From assembly GCF_932526225.1 (NCBI RefSeq), contig NC_064042.1, positions 3,207,001 through 3,271,000 on the forward strand: a stretch of 64,000 nt of DNA. The letters run 5' to 3'. The translations under genes were made by a program, and so were the position numbers. The notes under the pieces are model-generated. The model saw only the letters and a program-made list of their open reading frames with translations, did no database searches and was not told the origin of the DNA. Shown in pieces: positions 55,301 through 64,000 of the stretch; position 1 is the first letter of the stretch; every line of letters starts with the position of its first letter. The stretch comes from Nematostella vectensis (lineage: Eukaryota > Cnidaria > Anthozoa > Actiniaria > Edwardsiidae).

Positions 55301-58300
55301 AATCACATGTGTCCATCGGAAGTTGTTAGAACTAAAAAATATTTGCATAACGAGCTGCAGAGAAAAAAGGCCGAGGCGGAGCACAGGCTTACCAACCTCT
55401 CAGTCAGTCTTCAGTCAATCCCAGAAACTAGCTCGAACATTTTCACGATTGATCACCACCTGTAATTGTCCTATAATTGTCTTATATCCTAGAAATAAAG
55501 GTCACAATAAACTCTAATTGCTTTGTGATGTGCATTTATTCAGAATAAGCGGTATTTATAACGCTTGAGCAGTTGAGGGATTCCGCGTTACTTGATACCA
55601 ATAAAAAGAAGTCTTTTTATAGGTATCAAGTAACGCGGAATCCCTCAACTTTGATTGTATATTTTCTAGTGGGAAATAGGGCCGCGACACGGTGACGCCA
55701 TTCTGAGCGGTCTTTCGCAACCGTTGTTGCCTCGCTTTTGTTATATTAAATTACTTACTTTGACGGCCCTTCAGCTGTGGCCGTCACATTGGCGTCACTT
55801 GACCCGTGTACTCTGATGATGAACTCCGCTGGCTTCAAAATCACGGCGTTCTTCAAGCCTTGACCGCTGACCTGTGTATCGCTGACATCCTCGAGTACGT
55901 CCACGTAGAATGGGCTGTCTGGCAAGTGTTCTCCAACATGGGTAATGCTTACCTTGTGTCGACCCGCTGTTTGAGGGGTCCACGAGCACTTCAGGCCATC
56001 TGTACAAACATGAAATAAATGAGGACCAAGTTCTGAACCAAGGGTAACACCTTAGCCAGTTGCTTGGTTTGAGTGGTAAATAGAATCATTGATAAAATAC
56101 ATGATCGGAAGGAGCAAGGGTTGAGCTCTAGGGTATACCATTGTTAAAATACATCGATTCTGAGGATAAAAGACCAGGCTTTAACTATGGTTATCCTTTA
56201 AGTACCTCTTTCGATAATTGTTTTAATGGTCAATGAGGAGTACAAAATTTAAACAGAAGTGATCGTAACCCGGTTTTGAGCTCTAGGGTGTACTATTGAT
56301 TAAGTACATCGCTTGATATGATTACGTATTTATTTTGTTATATTTATATTATTTTGTTATATATTTTATATGTTTATCTAGTTAGAATCACCATCTTTTT
56401 AATTTTCCAATTCAAATGGTCATATACCTAATAAGGGACATGGCATACAATATATTTAAGATCGTCTTATGTTAACGTCCAAGTTCCTTTAACCAACTCA
56501 CCTAATGTCTGTTTGACGGTGACTGGGATCTTCTCACCGTGAGGTCCCTGTACCTCAACTCGCGCATTTTCGATTCCCAAGTCACGTCGCCCGAACACTT
56601 GAAAGTCCGAACTCCTCCCGCGCAATGCACGCCGGATACCAGTCCCCTCGGCGGTGAAGGAGCTGGCGTGGCTGCGAAGCTTCTCGCAGTTTTGGAAAGA
56701 TAGCATGTAGGCCATGACGCTAAGTTCATCGACATCAGGGCTCGTCATCTCCTTGGCGGTGACGACTTTCTTGACACCAAGCTTTTCCTCAGCATTTGTT
56801 ACAGCGACCTCAACTGAAAACATTGTTCACATCAATTTAGAGTTAAAACAGACCAAGCACAATCGATATAAAGGATTTAACAAGTGATTGGTTTAGAGTA
56901 GATTATCCACGCGCTAAGAGAAACATGGAAACAAGCGCTGCGTACAGCGTACTCAGAGGGAGGATCTGGGGCTTTGACAGAACCATAATTTTTAAGCTAA
57001 ATGATTATTGTGTGCTAAAGGGCTTGGGAACTTGGGAAACTTTGGCATAGTTTCAAAAATTGAGCCAACCTTTTAAATCTTCAGGTCCCTGATAAATGTG
57101 CTACATACTATACAAACTTGTACCTGAACTATTTTATTGTATAATTTTCCAGTAGCTTTTCAACTCAACTCTCATTAGTAGTTTTTTAGTTTTGAAAGTT
57201 CTTTATATTGGTGCAAGATGATCATCAGTGTCTGGCAATGTAATCTCAGTAATCTTCACCCCCCCCCCCCCCCCACTAGTATTTAAACTGACCTCTTTCT
57301 ACTGGTGTCATCTCATCGACATTTTCTGAAATCATTCCTGGACACTGCTCTTCCAAGTACTTTACAATAGCACGGCCGTCATTCCAGTCAGTGTTGAAAT
57401 TCCTGACGTGTATTCCTGGTGCGCTCTTGTTCACAATCTCAAGGGTCTTCCTCTCCCCAGGGGACCCGGGTTGGGTGAAAAACGACAAGTACGTCATCAT
57501 ACTAAGCTCATCCACGTAGGGGCTGGCAAACAACTCGGGAGAAAGAATCTGAGGGATGCGGAAGTTATCCTCTGCACATTTCATGGCCTTTTTCACGTTG
57601 GCAATGCTATTATCCGGGTTCATTTCCCGCCAGTCGGTCATCAATCGCGGATCGCAGAAGTTGATGAGGGCAGCAAGTGCGATACCGCTGTTCCAATCCG
57701 TTGTCACATTCTAAGAAAAACGAAAGGTCCGTTGTCAAATTTTAATAAAAACGAAAGGTCCGTTGTCACATTTTAAGAAAAACGAAAGGTCTGTTGTCAC
57801 ATTCTAAGAAAAACGGAAGGATTTAATATAAAGAGCTGACTCACGCGCACTGTGAAAAAGGGTTCTTAGCGTTATTTTGGAAAACTCAGAATGAGTGAGA
57901 TTATATTAATGTAATCCTTTCAAACAGATAAAGTGTTGTGGTTTGCTCATCAAGTGGATTGTAAAAAATTATTTTCGGCTTTCCTAACCCAGCCTCACCC
58001 TAATTAAAATTCGAGTAGTCCACTCATTACGCGCACCTACCACAGCAAGACCTCATCTTCCCTGAAATGCTCCTTACACAAACAACATCCGCAGATTACT
58101 TTCTTTAGGCCCTCCTCTCCTCATCCCACCCTCACTTAAGGACCTATATCTTACCCCACTCCGCAGCCCAGGATTGTGCCCCCAAAAGTTAAGGACCTTT
58201 GCCTCCCTGAATAATCGAAATTGGCCTTACCCCAATCTTTAGCTCAGGTAGTGCGTTCTTTAGCCATAGCAGAAGTAGCTGCTTTCCAGATGCACTAGCG

Positions 58301-60265
58301 CTTGAGCTGATTTGATAGTGCAGGATAAGGCGCCAAATCAGACCCATGATCAGCTTTAAGTTACCATTCACGATGTCTTGATTATCTAATAAGGAAGATC
58401 CGAAACAGTGCGTTAAGCATAAGACCGGGAACCCTGTGTTAAGGGTGTTTCTGGATAGGACGTCAAGAGAATACAAGTTATAATCAGACAAATAAAAGAC
58501 AAATGCAAAAACAAAAAAGAAAAGAATAATATCAAATAATGATAAATAAAATGCATAAATTAAAACCAAAAAAAATATGAAAACAAAAACATAAATAATA
58601 CACATAAAAATATAAATAAGACAGCAACAACTAAAAAGAAGGGCTTTCTTGTGTCATCGATAAATATAACTCGCGCAAGCTTTTAGCTGGATTTCGGTAA
58701 ACGAAACACAGGATTGCACGAAACACAAATATCCAATGTATTTAATGGGGTTTGTTGCAATTACACTAAAAATATTGATTTTGCAGTTTGTCGGAACTGA
58801 CAGAACATTAATCATTTGACTGGCTCGGACAGCCATTTTGTCATAATTGACGCTAATTGATCTTTAGATCAATATAATATATTTATAGTATAATTTTTAG
58901 AATGCACTGAAGCGTTTGAATAACAATGTATTTCGACGGCTATGGCCAAGAAGGAGTTATGTAAAAAAAAAACGTCGACTAAAACATTTTTTTAATTATT
59001 AGCTTTACAACTTTACCCTAATTTAAATGATTAAGCGAGTCCTCGAAAGGTTCTTGAATACGATCTTCATGAAATTTTCAAAACTCAAATCTAAATTGAG
59101 AAATGATATCACTAGACAAAAATTGCCCACTTAAGGTCTATTTTCATAGTTTATGAAGAGAACCGTTTCTGGCTGTAAATAAAACACTCTCATAGTATTC
59201 TATCAGAGTATAGAGTATTAGAGTATAGAGTAAGAGTATTCAAGTATTCTACCAGATAACCTCCGTTTTATATTTGCGCTTTGTTTGAGCCTGCTTTGAG
59301 GAATGTGAAAATTGAAAATTATGAAAGCATTTTGGCCGTTTAAACTCTATGTTAATAAAAAATGCATAGCAGAGCGTTCTATGAAATGAATAAAATTCTA
59401 CCAATAATCGCAAGGGTTTCCTAGGTGGGAAAAATGATTTCAGGACAAAATGTTGAATGTAAAGGAACTTAAATAGTATTATTATCGTAAATGACAAATT
59501 CGCTTATTTTTTATTCTTTTAACCTCACAAAAAGCGGGAGTCTTTATCTAATGATAGCAAATAAGCGTTGATCGAGAGTAGCACTAGTATAATCAATATT
59601 TGCAATGTATTTCATTGTAAAGTTTACAGAACTACTTGATCTAATATTTGGATCAAATTCTTATGTAAACTTTGATAACGTATGTGTAAACTACTCAGTT
59701 CTCAACTGTAAATTTCGCGTTATGAATTTACTGCTAAGGGAGGTTTTGAGATAGGGATATTATAAACAGAGACGTCGGTGGTATTTATTCGCTTTTGGCG
59801 ATAAATGGAGGTTGAGTCCTCTGTCGATTGAGTAGATCAACATGTTAATAACTCGAAAGATTAGCCCTTAATCAATCCACACTTTCACAAGTACTAAAAC
59901 TCACCAATATTCACAAGTTGAATCCCATCATTTTCCAGTAGCTTGAGAGCTTGTGTTGTATTTTCTAACTTGTCCTGTACAAATTTCGGATTCATCTTGC
60001 AGTTTTTACACTTTTTCTCAGCCACGGACTCAACCAAATAGACGATAGTAACTCCATCATTAAACGCAATTGCGAGATCGGTGATCACAATTCCTGACTC
60101 ACGGATTTGCTCGTTGCACCAATTTGTGAAGGTATTTTTCTGGATTTCAATCCAGTCTTTCTCTTCGTGGGCAATATACTGAGAACTGCGAAGGTTGATA
60201 CTCGATCTTTTCACAGAGGAGCTAGAACCTCCACTGTGTGTCCGCTCTCGCATCTGAACAGACAT
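42745..60265 (-). CDS. Filamin with three CH domains (jitterbug type)
   Basis: Exons: 60265-59905, 58385-58231, 57710-57293, 56813-56502, 55999-55759, 53853-53678, 53032-52746, 51750-51465, 50959-50655, 49823-49566, 49085-48856, 48185-47948, 47378-47088, 46672-46422, 45805-45654, 45076-44869, 43881-43701, 43587-43320, 42980-42745. All 18 joins keep phase, giving 1617 residues. CH1 spans about 45-150 (FTNWCNEQI, FNDGVTIVYLVE). CH2 spans about 155-280 (LLLLWLKNALP, NVTTDWNSGIALAALINFCDP, SPYVDELSMMTYL). A third CH region spans about 285-375 (NFNTDWNDGRAIVKYLEEQCPG, AEEKLGV, SPDVDELSVMAYM). About 13 filamin Ig repeats follow, each ending in an SPF/SPL-type motif (GSPFLVKV, NSPLRLRV). The C-terminus is not a classical hinge plus dimerisation repeat. 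Three CH domains define Drosophila jitterbug and invertebrate relatives rather than FLNA-C. It should cross-link F-actin in the cytoplasm. Several introns begin or end in repeats that copy the splice site. Confidence 0.93.
44391..44905. repeat. 51-55-bp minisatellite copying filamin exon 16 donor
   Basis: About ten units run leftward from the exon edge. On the minus strand each repeats GATGGGATGGGAGAGACAT, AAAGATAG and GTAGGTG, the end of exon 16 plus its donor. Donor positions step at about 44869, 44817, 44765, 44714, 44660, 44609, 44554, 44503 and 44449. Nearly all keep GT, so which one is used cannot be decided from the sequence alone; the donor at 44869 keeps the filamin fold and joins exon 17 in phase. 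Confidence 0.9.
45919..46112. repeat. (ATC)n-type microsatellite
   Basis: Interrupted CAT/CAC trinucleotide runs lie in the filamin intron between exons 14 and 15. Confidence 0.85.
46183..46412. repeat. (GAT)n microsatellite next to filamin exon 14 donor
   Basis: A long trinucleotide run (GAT on the minus strand) begins about 10 bp after the exon 14 donor (exon edge 46422). In the exon's own frame it reads as Asp codons with no stop for over 100 codons. Confidence 0.9.
47690..47855. repeat. ~22-bp degenerate tandem repeat
   Basis: Units of the form CACTTTAAGAAAGACT recur about seven times with substitutions in the filamin intron between exons 12 and 13. Confidence 0.7.
48232..48362. repeat. 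~36-bp tandem repeat
   Basis: About four units contain CATTCATTCTCAAATTTAAGT and GTGTTCGCGTC. They lie about 50 bp upstream of the filamin exon 12 acceptor and do not include it. Confidence 0.75.
48600..48855. repeat. Tandem repeat starting at filamin exon 11 donor
   Basis: Units of about 30-45 bp share TTCAAAGGGGCTCA and GGTACATAAT. On the minus strand the real donor reads GTGAGCCCCTTTGAATTATG, so the array abuts the exon edge (48856) and repeats the intron from about the +2 position. Confidence 0.8.
49810..49909. repeat. 50-bp duplication of filamin exon 10 acceptor
   Basis: Two 50-bp copies (from 49810 and from 49860) both carry TCGGCACGTCCACCTG. On the minus strand this is CAG followed by GTGGACGTGCCGA, the acceptor and first bases of exon 10. 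Both copies keep AG. Confidence 0.9.
50270..50670. repeat. 82-bp minisatellite copying filamin exon 9 donor
   Basis: Units repeat at exact 82-bp steps (ACCTCRKTCATAG at about 50408, 50490, 50572 and the real site at 50654), with more degenerate copies to the left. On the minus strand each contains CTATGACCGAG or a variant and GTAAGACGAG, i.e. exon end plus donor. The two leftmost copies read TTAACT instead of TTACCT, so GT is destroyed. Confidence 0.9.
52040..52325. repeat. 12-bp minisatellite, TTGCGTGTGCTC family
   Basis: About 24 units lie mid-intron between filamin exons 7 and 8. Because the unit is a multiple of three, open frames appear on both strands; they are repeat artefacts. Confidence 0.95.
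52490..52596. mobile_element. Partial second copy of the 9957-10363 element family
   Basis: AGTCAATTGACAAAACG, GGCTTTGCGACTACGCGAC and CACTGAAGCGCCTAG match both ends of the XRCC4-intron element. Only one end is present. Confidence 0.8.
53129..53162. repeat. Perfect 15-bp-arm hairpin
   Basis: ACACACTGCTTTCAA (53129-53143) and TTGAAAGCAGTGTGT (53148-53162) are perfect inverted copies around a 4-bp loop. It lies in a filamin intron. Confidence 0.9.
54551..54704. mobile_element. Short TIR element (GCCAGCATTGCTGGC family)
   Basis: The left arm AAGCCCCGTG...GCCAGCATTGCTGGCGAATT is matched inverted at the right (AATTCGCCAGCAATGCTGGC...CACGGGGCTT), arms of about 50 bp. A related CCAGCCAGCATTG motif occurs near 63733. 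Confidence 0.75.
55571..55650. repeat. Perfect 29-bp-arm hairpin
   Basis: The arms 55571-55599 and 55622-55650 are perfect inverted copies (TTGAGGGATTCCGCGTTACT...), and the 22-bp spacer is itself partly palindromic (AAAAAG/CTTTTT). It lies about 110 bp 3' (in gene sense, upstream) of the filamin exon 5 donor. Confidence 0.93.
57250..57274. promoter_or_regulatory. G16 run just downstream of filamin exon 3 donor
   Basis: On the minus strand a 16-G run lies about 18 nt after the donor of exon 3 (exon edge 57293). A similar G run lies near 47024-47038, about 50 nt after the exon 13 donor. G runs near donors can act as intronic splicing enhancers; function here is inferred. Confidence 0.4.
57700..57821. 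repeat. 31-bp minisatellite copying filamin exon 3 acceptor
   Basis: Four units step at 31 bp from 57700, each with CCGTTGTCACATT and AAAAACGAAAGG. The rightward extras follow the real acceptor (exon edge 57710). On the minus strand the real site reads CTTAG-AATGTGAC; copy 2 reads TTTATTAAAATTTGAC and copy 3 CTTAAAATGTGAC, both without AG at the junction; copy 4 keeps AG. Confidence 0.9.
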
Positions 60266-63200
60266 TTCGTGTAACTACTGTCCCTCTTCGGTGCCCGTGA
60301 GTTTATCCTAGATTCTCAAGTCGTCTTGGCTCCAAGCGAACACACCCCTATGCATTTTTGACCAAGTGGAAAGCACATTAGAATGTAAATTTAAAGCTTG
60401 GGAAGATACGAGCCATCTAACTCGCTCCATTTATTTCTTTGCTTCGATAGTTCTAAAGCACTATTGACCCACTTCGCTATGTTATGATTACCATAATAGG
60501 ATGTCACGCAATGAGACTGTTGTCACACAAATTGCGTGACTAATGCTACATTAAAAACAGTGTCACTGTAATTATGTCAAAGTGCGGCAGGTTGTTTTAT
60601 TTAATCAAAATATCATCAAGGACTTATCTACAATATCAGGGTACATTTAAACAAATATAATCTTTTATTGGTTAGTAAATGATTGTTCTAAAAAAGTTTA
60701 TGGATGAAGAAAACTTTACATTCTGCTTTGCAGTGCTATTGATAAATTCCATGAATTCCCTAACATAAAATGTTTCCATATATTCTCTACAGTTGACGTA
60801 ATTTCATCACAGCGGGAAGTATGGAGAAATGAAAAATGGGACGCATATATTTGAAATTATTTTAAAATACTCAAAAGATTGTAAACAGGTCTGCTGCTTT
60901 TTGTAACGAATACCCCAGACCAAATAGGAGTAATGATATAAAAAGGGCCGAGTAGTACCCCATTCGATCTGTTAGTATATATTGCATATATTAACCTGTA
61001 GTACTATATTCTTTTAATAGCATGAGGAAATGATTTGCATTATTTTAGGGTATAAAATACGAGCTTCGCGGCGAGAACGATTCGCCGCAAAGCTCGGAGC
61101 CTCTGGTACCCAGGGTAGGTATAAAAGTAAAGTTGTTTTAAACCACAAGAGGACATTGTTCTGGTTATTGTAGTCCTTTCAGCCACTACGAATTAAGTCT
61201 ATTTCTGGCTGATTTTGGTGACAATTTCGAGTGCGTGACAATGAAGTTCCCATATGGGTGGCGGCGAGAGCTCTCGTGCCCAGACCCCTGATACCGTGCC
61301 ATTATACCCTACATTGGTCGCCTAAAATCCGATTCCTATAAACTTAAACAACTGCTAAAACTACCTCAAACAATTTAGTACCAAGCTTATTTATTTTAGA
61401 GGATTTTGAAGGACTAGAACAAAGAATATGAAGTTATTCACTGGTGTTTAAGTTGTTCATATCTCGATTGTCCACTGGTGTTATGTGAACACCCATGAAA
61501 AAACCCTAACTCTTGTGTATACAGTAACATAACCACAACATACCTTTTTGAGTTGGATCCTTTGCCGGTATGACTATTCTAACGCTGTGTTATAAGTGTA
61601 TCTTGATAGGTGCAAAGACGAGAGACAAAAATGTACTGCCGGCACTAATCTTCGCCCAGGCCTATAATTGCAACCATTCGTGACTTCCAGAAGACTCCAT
61701 TCTTTCTACTAATACAAAACACGTCACACAAAGACAAAAGAACTTATCAAGCAAGCCCCTAAAACCGCTGACCCATAGCTGCGTGCCGTGCATGACATAC
61801 ACCGTTGCTAGGCAACTGAGCGAAATTGGCATGCATTGTTTTTGGTATGCTCATAAATTAGGTCGTGTACGATTAACAAACATCATTTATTAAATAGTTA
61901 ACGAAAAGATAGTTTAGATGCCAGCAAGTTAATTCATTGGTAAGGTGTTAAACTTATAGAACACTATCGTAAGTGAGAGTAGTCCATTCAAAGGATTACA
62001 ATAATTTAAACAAAGTGTACGGTTATTGTAAAACTTAATACCCTTACTGTAGCCTTTGATATACGCCTTTTCGTGAACACAGCAAGCCTGATCGTGGGAA
62101 AATAAACTGAAGCATGTTCTTGAACAATAACCGATTAACGACTATTAGCGCGTGTAGATTGTCACGCAACGAGCCCTATCGCAAAAACTAGCACAGCAAG
62201 GGAGGATTCTTGAAATGTGAGCAATTGAGTGGGTGGGATTATTTTGATTAAAATCAATATTTACGCAAGGTCCCGTTGAAGGTTATTTTTTCAACTGTTA
62301 TCTATGAGCAATAATTGAGCAGCAATACCACATCGCCATTATCACCAACATTATAACAACAACATCATCCCAACCATTCATCCCACCAACAAAACAGTAG
62401 AAGCAACATCATCATCATTATCATCATCACCAACATCATCTTATTAATAATAGAGAGGGATAATTTTTAAAAGTCTCGTTCAACCTCTTATTTCAAGATC
62501 ATCTATATTTTTCTCTATACCGTTGACCAAAAAAAGCGATCACTTAGAACAATGGTTGCAGCACAATCCATGATGAGAAAATCGCCATCAACAACAGCTA
62601 TTATCAACAAGAACAACAAAGTCAGTAAAGCAAACACCTAGAGCACCTATACACTCAATAATTCGCTCTTTTTAAATTATCCATTAGAACTCAGGGTTCG
62701 ATTAAGATTGGGATAACGACAAAAAGACCAAATGGTATTGAAATACCATGGCAGATGTAATACATAAATTCTTAGCGTATTTTAGGTAATGCGGTTTCAA
62801 GCTAGCGTATTTTGGATTTAAGCACGATTTTGTTCGATAGGTCATTATTTTTTAAATCAAAAGCGCCATCGAAAAATAAACAGCTTCTATTAATACTCAC
62901 TCTTTGCGCGCGCCCGCGTGATCGCCTGGCCTGAGGGCCCAATCAGCATTATTTCTCACCTCCTACGGCGCGTCTACTCTTTAAACAAAAAATGAACACA
63001 TAAAAGCTTGGCGCCCAACTAGGTTCGTTTTGGTTTCTGCCAGCCAGAATAAATTTGTGTAAAATTCTAATTTTTCCCGCCTACAGCTTTGATGCTCTTT
63101 TGTATAACGTCTGCAATGACGTCACGTTTGAGGTTATTGTTTGTCAGTCGGCCATGGTGGGACTTCAAAGAGATTTCGTGCATTGTTTTCGCTGGATCGG

Positions 63201-64000
63201 TTTTTTTCACCTTTCGGAGCTGTTGACGGATCTTACCAGCGGAGAAACTGTCTTTACGGCAGTTAACAGGTTAAGTCTGAAGTTAACAAAATTTGTGGAC
63301 AATATTTGTGTCTCAACCTCCGCCTTCGAACCTTTTTTCACGTAGCATGACCCAAATAAATTTTACTGTCTTTTACGACAATATGAATACTTGATGTGCT
63401 ACTTTTCCAAACACTCTCTTTTATCCATATTATCTTATCCGTCGCGTGGAAGCCATATTTCTTCAAAAAAGATGCCCAGGGAGCACGCAGTCGTTTAAAA
63501 TTTTAATTCTTTTTGCTCGATACGTGGACCTTTCCACTTACATGCTTTCCAATCAAAGTAGTTCAATAGTTCAAGTCTTTGATTTGGAGAATGTGGAGAA
63601 GGGAGAGATGAGCAATACAAGGGCATACAACGAACCCCCCTTCCCGAAACACGTTAAAATGGCATTTCGTCGTTTGAATACGTTCTGAGTTGCTGGGAAA
63701 TATATCTGTTCCTTTTTTCCAGGAGGGACCATTCCCAGCCAGCATTGTTTAGGATTTTTTTTTCCCAGCCCGCAGTGCTTAGGCATTTTAACACATCAAT
63801 AATTGCCCGTATCAACGATTTTTTCCCCCAAGAAACTGCTTCAGCGCCCTAAAAATTATTCCCAGCACAACTAGTTCGACTCCACAAATTTGCCAGCAGA
63901 ACCATTCGGGACGATATTTATCCCAGCATCCGAGGGGTCTAACATCTTGCCAGCCAGCAAAAAAAAACGGGCTGTGGAACAGAAATTTTGCGGAACAGGT
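60266..64000. other. Upstream flank of the filamin gene
   Basis: I see no coding region I can support in these 3.7 kb. A CAT/ATC microsatellite lies at about 62330-62440, and short repeats with CCCAGCC lie near 63730-63970. The filamin 5' UTR and promoter should be here. Confidence 0.5.

Noticed and set aside
63055-63345. 96-residue plus-strand frame
   Set aside because: No domain, signal or exon context; length is expected by chance in this window.

Overview
The window is nuclear DNA from an invertebrate animal, most probably an anthozoan cnidarian such as a sea anemone. The taxon is inferred from architecture: AT-rich sequence, intron-rich genes with short to moderate introns, many small terminal-inverted-repeat elements, and a three-CH-domain filamin of the jitterbug type that vertebrates lack. 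No CRISPR array, rRNA gene or convincing functional tRNA gene was seen. I rebuilt six complete protein-coding genes by joining exons at GT/AG sites with continuous phase. Exon coordinates are in each entry.

Layout, left to right. (1) 304-7988, minus strand: a single-pass Ig/SEA-domain receptor, 537 residues, whose tail carries an ITIM followed by an ITSM-like motif. (2) 9197-14649, minus: XRCC4, the DNA-ligase-IV partner in non-homologous end joining. (3) 14977-22561, plus: ATG3, the E2-like enzyme of LC3/ATG8 lipidation, head to head with XRCC4 across 327 bp. (4) 25323-25835, minus: a small intronless PTB/PID-domain protein. (5) 26923-33135, plus: dyskerin (DKC1), the H/ACA pseudouridine synthase. 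(6) 36122-40900, plus: an unrecognised cysteine-rich single-pass receptor, 644 residues, with a canonical ITAM spacing, an ITIM and several further YxxL/I motifs. (7) 42745-60265, minus: a 19-exon filamin with three CH domains and about 13 filamin Ig repeats. The stretches 22562-25322, 33136-36121, 40901-42744 and 60266-64000 hold no gene I can support, apart from two weak exon candidates near 23.3-23.8 kb.

Two things stand out. First, genes 1 and 6 are candidate signalling receptors of opposite sign (ITIM/ITSM inhibitory-type; ITAM activating-type) in one window, although their ectodomains are unrelated. Second, the tandem repeats are not randomly placed. In at least six cases, in three different genes, the repeat unit contains an exon-intron junction, so copies of a splice site lie in a row beside the real one: the SEA exon donor of gene 1, the DKC1 exon 5 acceptor, and filamin exon 3 acceptor, exon 9 donor, exon 10 acceptor and exon 16 donor. 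Many, though not all, of the extra copies have lost the GT or AG dinucleotide. A seventh array starts immediately at a donor. I regard this splice-junction-seeded minisatellite pattern as the most novel observation here.

Mobile DNA is mostly short non-autonomous elements with terminal inverted repeats sitting in introns. One of them is inserted with a TA target duplication inside the gene 1 splice-site array, which allows the order of events to be read.
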